A DNA stretch of 64,000 bases from Micrasema longulum (taxonomy: Eukaryota > Arthropoda > Insecta > Trichoptera > Brachycentridae), in assembly GCA_022494885.1 (NCBI GenBank), contig JAGVSM010002718.1, positions 1-64,000 of the forward strand, written 5' to 3'. The notes under the pieces were generated by a model that was not told the DNA's origin, searched no databases, and saw only the letters and a program-made list of their open reading frames with translations. Made by a program: the position numbers and the translations under genes. Below are positions 42,330-51,164 of the stretch, one piece after another (position 1 is the first letter of the stretch; every line of letters starts with the position of its first letter).

Positions 42330-43145
42330 AGGAAATTAAAGAAGGCATGAAATTTATTATAACTATACGGAAACTCTTATAAATTATTTTTTCTTTAAAA
42401 AAGTCGTATTTCCGTTCTAATGATTTATTCAAATATTTGTTCCATTTTCTTTTAGCAGTAAATACCCGTGTTAGAAAATGGGAAACAGGTTGTGGTAGGG
42501 TGGGATTCTAGACAACCCGTCTAAATATACTCTCCGATATGTTTAATACATATAAAATACTTTGTCGATAAATATATTATATCGTCTCTTTATATTAGGG
42601 ACCGGTCTTAAATTTTATCTTCTTCATATTTCGTAGTCGAACCGCAGCCTCGCGGTGTGGCCTAGTGGGTAGTGGGAGGCTTTCAGGAAACTTTCAGGCT
42701 CCCGCAAAGTTTAGGACGGAATCTCCACTCCGTTATTACTAAGCGGCTCCGATGAGTGAGACTATTTCTCGTTGACGTAACAAATTGAGTTATATCCTTT
42801 GAGGGCACTTTCGATCGTACTATCAGATAGAGGAATTCATTATGAAGCATTACGTTATGCGGGTTTAATTCATAGCAACTAGTCGGGAAACTCGGCTTCT
42901 ACAGTATTATTAAATTTAATCCTCCGATAAGATGCTTTCTTGTCATCGTATAATTTTTTTAACATAATTTTACTGATTTATTTATTAACGGCCAATTTGT
43001 GTAAAATACATAAGCATAGTTACTTTTTTATTTGAACCAATCAACAAACCCGTATGAATTGGTATATATACAAGTATTTAAATTGATGTAATAACTTATA
43101 AATTTATATATATATTATTATTTATTTATTTATTTTCAGTTCACA
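42330..43145. other. Unassigned DNA with possible tRNA-like remnant
   Basis: 'CCTCGCGGTGTGGCCTAGTG' near 42651 resembles a tRNA D-arm, and 42700-42800 is more GC-rich than the flanks. No box B is evident. A LINE-type tail 'TTATTTATTAACGGCC' lies near 42980. Confidence 0.3.
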
Positions 43146-43149
43146 AACA

Positions 43150-43488
43150 GTAAAAGATATCACAATATAAATACAATTTATAAAATAAAAAATAATTATA
43201 TAATTTCTTCCCATTTATTTATTTTTACTGGATTTTTGGTTATACTTAAATAATAATAACTGACATTAAATACATTTTTGAAAATCGCATTCATCACCCC
43301 GTTGGTGAGAAGAGTCGAGTTTGACATTTGCAAAAAGAATTCTGTATTTGAAAATAAATTATTTTATGTTTTGGAATTCAACCATAAACAAGTACGTAGG
43401 TACCTATTTATCAATAAAAAGTCTTTTTACAAGGTAATAGCAGGCAAGCCAACGTTGGGGCTGGACAACGTCTGTCGGGTCCACTAGT
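43150..43488 (+). mobile_element. Non-autonomous Helitron-like element, copy 2
   Basis: Aligned with 760-1123: 'GGATTTTTGGTTATACTTAA', 'TTTATGTTTTGGAATTCAAC', 'GCAGGCAAGCCAACGTTGG', 'GGACAACGTCTGTCGGGTCC' and terminal CTAGT at 43484-43488. Copies at two unrelated sites ending at the same base support a true 3' terminus. Confidence 0.65.
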
Positions 43489-43621
43489 TTACATATATGT
43501 ATGTAAGTTACTAATTACTAAATTATTACATAAAAGTTACCAAAAAAAACTGCTTTTTCAGTTTGGCGGGAATTAAATAATTTTTCTAAAGAATGCTTAT
43601 GTAAAAATTTTCAATAAAAAA

Positions 43622-43765
43622 AAAAATACTCGGTACACTTCCACTTATTTGTATGGCCAATTAGCGCTTCACCGTGGAGATGACCAGTCTGAAGATGCCC
43701 ATTAGAGGGTGAAAGCGCTAATCGGTCAAACAAATAAGTTGAAGTGTGCCAAGTATTTTTAAATA
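43622..43765. mobile_element. Solo Penelope-like palindrome, GCGC hammerhead family
   Basis: Left 'AAATACTCGGTACACTTCCA', 'CTTATTTGTATGGCCAATTA', 'GCGCTTCACC' is mirrored by 'GGGTGAAAGCGCTAATCGGT', 'CAAACAAATAAGTTGAAGTG', 'CCAAGTATTTTT'. The right arm carries a complete hammerhead model (43682-43727). The left arm copy is degraded in the core. Confidence 0.7.
43682..43727 (+). ncRNA. Candidate hammerhead ribozyme, most complete in window
   Basis: Stem I GACCAGT (43682-43688) pairs with ATCGGTC (43721-43727), six of seven positions including a G-U. Core CTGAAGA, one extra T, stem II GCCC-ATTAGA-GGGT, GAAA (43711-43714), self-complementary GCGC, then UA with cleavage predicted after A43720. 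AGCGCU is its own reverse complement, so stem III would form between two molecules. All invariant core bases are present. The extra base before stem II is the only deviation. Activity is untested. Confidence 0.6.
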
Positions 43766-43899
43766 GTAACTTATACGAGTACGTAAATATAAGTTATTAC
43801 ACCATTACAATGGAATTCATAATCTAAGAAAAAAATATGCAAATAAATAATTATTATGTCAGAGTGACAAGAGAAAATACATTATTGCCCTGTCTGTAA

Positions 43900-44250
43900 G
43901 TTTCATCTTTCGAAAAGGGAGCTGGTTATTTATCTTTTAAAAACTCTCTTACATCAACCGAGCTGTCTTTGTGCACTTCATTCTAAAGCCTAAGCATTCT
44001 TGGCATCGGTGAAGAGATGCCAGTGTTGGTTATAACTTTCCACGGCGAATAAAGTGTTAGTACGAGTGGTGCGATTTGGAACATTGATGTTGATTTGAGA
44101 TAAAATATCTTGAGCATCCATCCTACCAGATAAAATTTTATGTAAAACTATTAATATAGCTAAAGTTCTCCTTAATTCCAAGCTAAAAATATGAAAATAT
44201 TCCAATATATCTAAGTAGTTATCTAAAGTATTTATTAAATTGTTTTATAA
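43900..44250 (-). pseudogene. LINE family K, C-terminal end
   Basis: The open minus frame 43990-44205 reads 'HIFSLELRRTLAILIVLHKI', 'LSGRMDAQDILSQININVPN' and 'TRTNTLFAVE', matching the post-RT pattern LxxRRxxxxLxxLxKIL.GxxDxxxLLxxIxxxVPxRxxR. Related to families H and J but distinct. Confidence 0.7.
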
Positions 44251-44337
44251 TAAAATTATAATAATAAAAGTAAAGCACAGAAACATGCAGATTTGTGATA
44301 ACATCGCGCATCGTTAAAAAAGTAATAAAATATAAGA

Positions 44338-44481
44338 TACTGTATTTTACATAAAATAAGACGCACCCCCATTTTTTTTCTATCCATTTTTAGAGTGTGT
44401 TTTGGACGATTACGCGTATTTCGATTTTTGGTTGAATTTTCAGAGTAGAAAAGTGCGTCTTATGGTCCAAAAAATACGGTA
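44338..44481. mobile_element. Element G: 144-bp MITE with TACNGTATTTT ends
   Basis: Ends TACTGTATTTTACATAAAAT and, reversed from the right, TACCGTATTTTTTGGACCAT, both followed by AAGACGCAC. An AAGACGCACCCC-type subterminal sequence is seen in short elements in many animals (general knowledge). Superfamily not assigned. Confidence 0.75.
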
Positions 44482-44692
44482 CATATTACGATGCAAATAT
44501 TATAGTATAAATACTTATTTTTTTCTCTCTTTTAGTTTTATTATCTAAATATTAAATAATTTCTGGTTTTCTCCATCTTTTTAATTTCCATGCGAAATAC
44601 ACTATTTTCAATCTTATTTTTTATGCTTTGATCATATGGCTGTTGGGTATTTCACTACCCGCCCTTTTGAGCTGGAATAAAAAAATATATAC

Positions 44693-44830
44693 ATAAATCA
44701 TATAACACAAAGTATTTTACAACTCTAATACATCTGAATTACATTCCCAGGAGTTACAACAAACGATTTCGGGACTTAAATAATACTAACATTAATAAAA
44801 AAAAAACACATTGAGAAAAACAAAGAAACT
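44693..44830. repeat. Dispersed repeat shared with 17.24 kb
   Basis: 'CATATAACACAAAGTATTTT', 'GAATTACATTCCCAGGAGTT' and 'CGGGACTTAAATAATACTAA' parallel 17250-17340. Confidence 0.5.
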
Positions 44831-44934
44831 AAGCAAGTTTAGCACGTTTAGTAAAGATTATTATGTATGTTGTATACGTTCGCGGAAATAAATTGAATTT
44901 TACACAGATTGAATATTTGTTTTTCGTGTATTTT

Positions 44935-45000
44935 ATTGTACCTGGACTGGCGCCTGAAGCGTAAGACTGATCACCTTATTTTCCTGTAACAGATGCTCGA
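44935..45000 (+). mobile_element. SINE S2 body fragment
   Basis: 'GACTGGCGCCTGAAGCGTAA', 'GACTGATCACCTTATTTTCC' and 'TGTAACAGATGCTCGAG' match the S2 body. Head and tail are lost. Confidence 0.5.
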
Positions 45001-45004
45001 GATA

Positions 45005-45865
45005 TGTTGTTTGATCGATGAATTTTTTTTTGTGTTTTTTCATCTCTCATATTAATTTAACATTAGAAATAACACGTCTCAGTGCTTGTGTACATACATA
45101 AAGTCTATAGGTATTCATTGTTAAATGGCGGACTTATTGCCACTAAAATTTCTTACGGCCTGACTAAAAACAAATAAAAAATGCAGTTATAATAAAAAAA
45201 TAATTAAAAGATTTAAAAAAAACTTATGAAAACACAATTAGTTATACAAGGTTTTGGTGTATATTGCTTACATTATTTACATTTAATACAAGTCAATTAA
45301 TTCAATTGCATCTTCCAAATATGATTCTCTTATTGTATTTTATGTCGTGCCTACTTAACTAATTTATTACTTTTGCAAACGAGAGATAATATTTTGTGCT
45401 GAAGGATACCTATTTACAAAAGGTCCGGGTAGTTAATTATATGAAAATATTACTTCAGCTGTTTAGACGATATAGACATGGGTACTTCCACCCGCTCTTC
45501 ACCTCATAAAATAACAAATATTTTGAAATATACGTAATATTTCAACTTGCTTTTTGAAGGTTTTGTAATCAAAACAGTGCTATCTTCGAAGAAGAGACAG
45601 TAATTACAGCTTTAATTAAGCGTATATAAATCTTTCAGAGCGGTATTTTGAAATGAATAGGAAATTCTTTTGTAATCGAATTCCAAAGTTGCTGTTAAAC
45701 TCCATTTAATTTAGTGTACAATCGCCTCGTTTAATTCTCTTTGTGAGTATTATTACAGTTATTAAGTGTTATAAATATTAGAGATTTTGTCGTTCTCATC
45801 ATCAACAAAAAATTGCATGAACCATCAATCTCCTTTCTACATTCCTAATTCTCATTGTTAGCATT
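45005..45865. other. Unassigned DNA
   Basis: No recognised feature. Confidence 0.4.
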
Positions 45866-45867
45866 TA

Positions 45868-46244
45868 CTCACACAGGTCTAGATATAATCGTTTTTCTTC
45901 TTCCTCTGGGGACGCCGACTCCCAGCTGTCGGGGCTCCGCCCGGGATTCTTCTTCCTTCGGGGTTTCCTCAAAGTGGGATTCGTGGAATCCCGTCCTCCT
46001 AATGTTAATTCCAGTACTACCCTCGTTGTCTTTCCCGTCTTAGAATATCTTCCGCGCCGCGCGTGCTCCGAATATTAAAGTTTCTCGTGCGGTCTCGCAG
46101 CGTGTTTCCGGTTATGGATCGGAGAGTTCGCATCTCGGAACTTCTCAGCTGAGATTTTGTCTCCGAAGTGTCTGCCTTTGCCTTTATCCCGTAGGCGGCT
46201 ATTGATCTAACACATGTTTTTTCTAACAAAGAATTCTGATGCAC
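45868..46244 (-). pseudogene. LINE family L, C-terminal fragment
   Basis: The minus frame 46017-46244 reads 'VRSIAAYGIKAKADTSETKS', 'QLRSSEMRTLRSITGNTLRD', 'RTRNFNIR', then 'RREWN'-like residues. A shifted frame near 45900-45960 gives 'PGRSPDSWESASPEEEEKR'. This is the RT C-terminal region of another LINE (AxYGxExxxxTxxxxxxLxxxEMRxLRxIxGxTLRDRxRN). GC-rich compared with the flanks. Confidence 0.7.
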
Positions 46245-46491
46245 AGAAATGTTGCTACGCTACCATCGAATTCACAAAACCCGTCAACTCACTATTTTAA
46301 ACACATTATATTTTACATTCAAAGTACCTAATAATTAAGTAATCGTATATCTAATACCGATATGTTTAAAATACTTATCAATAATATAATTTTGGTTACC
46401 ATATTATTAATATTTAAATCATTAACTTTGTTGTCAAAAATTTTACCAAATGTTATTAAATATTTGTATATAACCACTTACCGACTTTTCT

Positions 46492-46535
46492 ATGTCTACC
46501 GGTTTCGAGACGTACCCGTCTTTTGGTCAGGACAC
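46492..46535 (-). ncRNA. Hammerhead-like motif, left arm
   Basis: Minus strand: GTGTC-CTGACCA-A-AAGACG-GGTA-CGTCTC-GAAA-CCGG-TA-GACAT. Stem I pairs over 5 bp. CTGACCA carries C at the invariant G8, so self-cleavage is doubtful. Confidence 0.5.
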
Positions 46536-46738
46536 CAACATGCAAAACCCACTATACACCTTCACCATAGTTGTTGAACAACAATATAAAACTAACACGA
46601 CATGCATTTTAATAAACACGTGCACTGATTAGGACAAACATGCACTGATTAGATTATGAAAATATCATATGTTCTTACAGTCGAATATCGTATAAAGGAC
46701 CATATTGAAAGGTTGTTTGATTTTTGATCGAAGGAACA

Positions 46739-46891
46739 TTCAAAAGGAGTCTTCACAATAATAATTTCTACGAATTCGCAAATCACCTGATTAATTTAAA
46801 TCATGACTGTAATAAAAATACAGGAGTTAAAATCTTGCATACAAATAATAAAGGGTTAAAAGTAAATAATATGGAAATAATTCACATTTAG
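46739..46891 (+). pseudogene. Penelope GIY-YIG endonuclease fragment
   Basis: 51 codons: 'FKRSLHNNNFYEFANHLINL', 'NHDCNKNTGVKILHTNNKGL', 'KVNNMEIIHI'. It matches the C-terminal half of the GIY-YIG domain (the SxFAxHLIxxNHxxxxxxIxIL motif) and aligns with 'NNNNFYEFENHLIENNHNFN' at 58.7 kb. The catalytic GIY...YIG part is deleted. Confidence 0.7.
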
Positions 46892-47191
46892 AAATCTTTA
46901 AAAGATAATGTTCCGTTGATCAATAATCAAACAACCTTTCAATATAGTCCTTTATACGATGTTCCACTGTAATGGTCACCCTAAACCCATTAAACTCACT
47001 CTCTCCCTCCATCCCCTCTGCCTTTTTTAAACTATTTCTCAAACAACATATAATATTTTCATAATTTAATCAGTGCATGCTTGTCCTAATCAGTGCATGT
47101 GCTTATTAAAATGCATGTCTTGTTGGTTTTATATTTTTGTGCAACACCTATAGTGAAGGTGTCAAGTGGGTTTTGCATGTTAGTTTAATTG

Positions 47192-47235
47192 GTGTTCTGA
47201 CCAAGAGACGGGTACGTCTCGAAACCGGTAGACAT
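47192..47235 (+). ncRNA. Hammerhead-like motif, right arm
   Basis: GTGTT-CTGACCA-A-GAGACG-GGTA-CGTCTC-GAAA-CCGG-TA-GACAT. Stem II is a perfect 6-bp hairpin and stem I has 5 pairs with two G-U. It has the same G8C change as the left arm, so the change predates or spread with the duplication of the arms. Confidence 0.5.
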
Positions 47236-47304
47236 AGAAAAGTCGGTAAGTGGTCATATACAAATATTTAATAACATTTTGTTATCATAGTTTGAGGCAA
47301 ATCA

Positions 47305-47775
47305 ATTAAGTATTAACTTTTATTTTCTTTTACTATTGATTTCTTGGTTGAATTTTTTTCTGTCATATTAATGCCGTCGCAGATGTTATTACTTATAAAA
47401 TATTACCTCCGTTCGGCCTAATTCAGTCATAAATTATTTCCGTTTATTGATTTTAGGGGGTTAGCCTATGACGCTTCACCCGTGATTTATTTATCTCAAA
47501 TTAATCCGCATATTTATCTTCAGTTCCGCGGAATATTTCAATATTTCAGGTGAAATCTCTCTACGGGACTATTCGCGATAAATGTACGAGATAATGCTTC
47601 GTATTACCTTTCTATATCCTGAAATGATTCACAATCACTAAACAGAGGAAATTGAGCTCAGATTAAATTTGTTCGCCGTATGATTTATTCCAATCCATCG
47701 CCTCATCTCCCTATACATTGCATGAGGTTTAATACTTCGACACATTTAGACGATATTCCAACTTTTTTATACCAT
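47305..47775. other. Unassigned, non-repetitive DNA
   Basis: More balanced composition than the neighbours ('GGGTTAGCCTATGACGCTTC', 'CCGCGGAATATTTCAATATT') and no match inside the window. A candidate for conserved host non-coding DNA, but nothing in it can be named. Confidence 0.35.
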
Positions 47776-47779
47776 CTGA

Positions 47780-48335
47780 ATAAAACGATTTCGGGACCTC
47801 TCAAAATACGCGTTAGTTTCGGTAATCACTTCTTCGTTTGAGCTGAATCCTTTTCCTGCTAGTCATTTTTTCAAGTTCGGAAATAGGAAAAAGTCACTAG
47901 GAGCTAAATCTGGACTATAAGGTGGATAATCAACCAATTCGAAGTGTATTTCACGTAATTTTAGCATCGTATCTAATGTTGTGTGAACCGGTGCGTTGTC
48001 TTGAAGAAAGAGCACTTTTTTCTTCTTTAAATGTGGTCGTTTTTCCTTGATTGCATCATTCAATTGACCCAATAATGCACGATAATACTTTACTGTGATT
48101 GTGGATCTTTTTCAAGATAATCGATGAGCAATGTTCCGAGTGAAGTGAATCCAAGAAACACAAAAGTTATTTACTTCAAACGACTACAGCAAATAAACTA
48201 ATCGATGAATTTGGGTGACATTTTAACAGCTGCCGTTTGACATATCGCAATTTGGAAAAATAAATCTTTTTTGTGTTAGTGCTGCCATCTAGCGCTAGGT
48301 AGCTTCATTATCAATCCGCCCTCGTACATTATATC
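47780..48335 (-). mobile_element. Second mariner-family element, internally deleted
   Basis: Minus-strand start 'TACGAGGGCGGATTGATAAT' at 48335-48316. A 5' UTR-like stretch to about 48120 is followed abruptly by the transposase C-terminal half. This is a different lineage from the 18.2 kb element. The left (3') end near 47780 is not well defined. About 550 bp remain of roughly 1.3 kb. Confidence 0.7.
47863..48105 (-). pseudogene. Mariner transposase, C-terminal catalytic part
   Basis: The open minus frame has 'LLGQLNDAIKEKRPHLKKKK', 'VLFLQDNAPVHTTLDTMLKL', 'HFELVDYPPYSPDLAPSDFF', 'LFPNLKK'. The second and third catalytic Asp (QDNAPVH and LAPSD) have the DD34D spacing of mariner. The N-terminal helix-turn-helix and the first Asp are absent. 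Confidence 0.85.
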
Positions 48336-48339
48336 TTTT

Positions 48340-48900
48340 TGTTTATTTTTTTGTATCATTGTGCATGTATTACATAAAGCCTTCCCAGCAGTAAATAATT
48401 GGAATAATCTCAGGCTTCTTGCGCTTTCAGTTAACCTAATATTTGAAGAGAAACAGATGTACCGACATAATTATTAATTTATTATCTTAGACTTTTTAAT
48501 TACTCGCGTAATTAGCCACGTGTCCTTGGAACGAATTGAATAATAATTGTGAAATCGATCGTTCTGTTTGTACGAATTAAGAGTATGCAAACGTATTTTC
48601 TCCCTGGATTATGGCGATTATTTTTTTATAAATACATTGTATTTTATAGGAGCTAGGACAATCCGAAAACCTTTAAATGCGTCCAGTTTTATCTACCGTA
48701 TTCGGAGGTACGGTTTACAAATACGGTAACTGTTTCTTTAATAACAAAACGTGCTGACATTGAAAATTTCTTTCTGACTTTCTTTCCTTTAATACAAAAT
48801 CAAAATCGGTTTAGTTTTGGGGAGTGAAAAATAGGAATACTTTGGTCGATTTTAGTTAGGCATGGCCAAATCGTGCAGTATTCAGTAGTCTAGTTTTAAA
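48340..48900. other. Unassigned DNA
   Basis: No recognised repeat or coding region. Confidence 0.4.
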
Positions 48901-48904
48901 GTAG

Positions 48905-48945
48905 TTACGCTACTACTACTACTGCTTACTACCTACTACCTACTA
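48905..48945. repeat. TAC-rich microsatellite
   Basis: (CTA)n and (CTAC)n-like runs, 'CTACTACTACTACTGC' and 'CTACCTACTACCTACTACC'. Confidence 0.8.
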
Positions 48946-49215
48946 CCATCACGCCATTTCTCCTTAGGGGTAGGCAGAGAGCATGGACCGCCACACACAT
49001 ATATCCTGGCTTGCATTCCTAGCTTCTTACACATTTGGTTTATCCGACTATGCCACGTCTTCCTTGACCGTCCTTAACCGACGTTACCGTTCGTTCTCGC
49101 CATATATGCGTGTTTTACCATTCTATAGTCATCCATTCGTTTTACATGACCGAATCTTCTCAGAAACCCTTTCTTAATCTTATCAATTATACCTAACTCA
49201 GATTGACACCCTCGC
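48945..49215 (-). pseudogene. LINE family E 3' end, minus copy
   Basis: The minus frame gives 'LRRFGHVKRMDDYRMVKHAY' and 'RKTWHSRINQMCKKLGMQAR', then the 3' UTR 'GCTCTCTGCCTACCCCTAAG', 'AAATGGCGTGATGGTAG'. Stops and indels are present. Confidence 0.7.
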
Positions 49216-49225
49216 TCGATTTCAG

Positions 49226-49808
49226 TAGCTCAATCACAAATAACTATCGACGTGCTTAAAAACATGCTAAGCATTTGAGCGATCACAATGAACAATAATG
49301 AACATGCTTAAGTTATCGCAGTCATAAGTCAACGCGTGTGTAATCTCTAAATCAACGCTCGTGTCGGTTTGTTTTTTGTTTTCCTCATAAATAAATTCAG
49401 TTCATTGGAGAAAAAGCGGCATTTACTATAAAAAAATAATACAATATATTGCATATGCAAAAAAAGTAAGGAGTATCTAATACAAAAAAGTGAAAATTAA
49501 ATTATAATTACTATGGCGACTGTTTTTCTTGACATTTGACTTGCCAACCGCCAGCTAAATGCAATAAATGGCATGATAAATAATAAATAAAAATAGCGGT
49601 TTTGGAATATTTTCCATATTTACATCGGCTAAATTCAAATATGTGATTGCGCAGCAAAATTATACGTCGCGAAACGTAAATATTTTGACATTTAATGTTA
49701 GGTGTTCACGAGTGTTCCATTGTGATCGCGAATACGATAAACAACCACGGTGAGAAATTATTATCACGTCGCTTATTAGCACGTCGATAGTTATTTGTAA
49801 ATGAGCTA
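49226..49808. mobile_element. Element D: TIR element with CAG direct flanks
   Basis: Ends TAGCTCAATCACAAATAACT and, reversed from the right, TAGCTCATTTACAAATAACT, both continuing ATCGACGTGCT. CAG lies directly outside both ends (49223-49225, 49809-49811), a possible 3-bp target duplication. 583 bp, no transposase. A related end occurs at 20166. Confidence 0.7.
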
Positions 49809-49814
49809 CAGAAG

Positions 49815-50530
49815 TAGTTACGCTCTAAAAATGATTACTTCATACCCTTAACTAAATAGCACTTTTAATCTATGTAATAGGGGATAGAATTATAGAAGCG
49901 CAGTATTAAACAACCTATCCACTGAGGTAAAAGTTTTTAGTGAAAGATGCACAATATGCTCGCATTGTTCCGTCGCGTCGTTTGTTTTCCGGACCATGTT
50001 CTACCCCAACGTTCATTTAGAATGTTTTCCCAAAAGCAGCCGTGTATTAAGCGCAGTTTAATGCCGCCTGTTCATTCCAGTTGTGCGGAGAGCTTTTGGC
50101 ATATCCCCAGTACTCGGGACCCGGTAAACATCCCTCTCCGCCGCACGAAGAGAAGTTTTATTATCCCGGACGACTGTACCTCGCCGGCGAATCGTACGCC
50201 CATTCTTGCGAGGGCGCGCTTTATCTAGATTCTAGATCCGCACAGTGCTGCTCCAAATCTCTACTAACCCACATTTATATGGCAGGGTGGGCGCGCAGGG
50301 GGTGTTATGACGTACTCCGTCGAGAAGCGGATATTGCGGAATACTTACTATGCACTTTTATTGCATTTCGTAAACATTAAGAATATGTCAACCTTCTCTA
50401 ACCTTAAACTATATTTTCTCATTTCACTTGACAACTTCTCCGAGCACAAGTACCTTTGAATTCTAATCCATTGTTTTTTTCGTATATTGCATTTTTGATG
50501 TTTATTATTATTCTGGTCCGGAATACTGTC
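49815..50530. other. Unassigned DNA with GC-rich patch
   Basis: 49940-50330 is GC- and CpG-rich and non-repetitive within the window ('CTCTCCGCCGCACGAAGAGA', 'CTGTACCTCGCCGGCGAATC'). Two overlapping plus frames (49947-50228, 50081-50380) compete and neither shows a recognisable domain. It could be a host exon or control region. Confidence 0.3.
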
Positions 50531-50850
50531 CAAATTCTATTTTTCGGTCAAATGTGTGGTAAAACTCTGTACGATAAGTGCACAAATGTCGAGATACTGG
50601 CATTATGTAATCCCGACACTAGCGTTATCGACAAAATCAAGAAAAAATACTGGGTTGGTTTGGGCATTTACAGCGAATGGACAGTGAAAGAACAGTCCTA
50701 TGAATTTACGATGCGAGAAAGATATGGCGTAGAAAATTTAAAAAAAATACTTGAATTTGGTCAAGCTATGTCAAAAGTTGGAATAATCGACGTGCGTGCA
50801 TGAGAAGATGTATTAATGTAGAGGAAGCGAGGTATATATGCAAAAACGGT
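50530..50850 (+). pseudogene. LINE family E 3' end copy
   Basis: The 115-codon frame 50456-50803 contains 'NVEILALCNPDTSVIDKIKK', 'KYWVGLGIYSEWTVKEQSYE'. In an alternate frame the family motif is GHLQRMDSERTVL. It is followed by the 3' UTR 'CGACGTGCGTGCATGAGAAG', 'GTAGAGGAAGCGAGGTATAT'. Confidence 0.65.
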
Positions 50851-51164
50851 AAATAATGCTGGCATCGATCTTCACGAATCAGCTTTGTTACAATATTGAT
50901 TTTGCTGAGATTGATTCCTTAAAAAATAAAAGGTATTAAAATTTAATAGAATATAAAAATATGACATGCTTAGACATAAATTGAAATTAAATGAAGTTGC
51001 CTTTTTTCAAGTGAATTTCTTGATTTCTAATTATGTCAGTGAATTTATGTTACCTGTCTCAAAATCATTAAAGATACCCCTTTTAATGATAAATAAATAT
51101 TTGAGTTCTTGTGATTTATTCAAATATTTCAATTTTGGAACCATTTTCATTTAGTCCTGTTGGA

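Larger units (their letters stand above)
46395..47300 (+). mobile_element. Penelope-like element with inverted terminal repeats
   Basis: Inverted arms: left 'AACCACTTACCGACTTTTCT', 'ATGTCTACCGGTTTCGAGAC', 'CATGCAAAACCCACTATACA' (46472-46560), right their complement (about 47150-47260). The mirroring continues inward ('AACATGCACTGATTAGATTA', 'TCGTATAAAGGACCATATTG'). The centre holds a GIY-YIG endonuclease remnant. The reverse transcriptase is missing. No clear target duplication. Confidence 0.75.
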
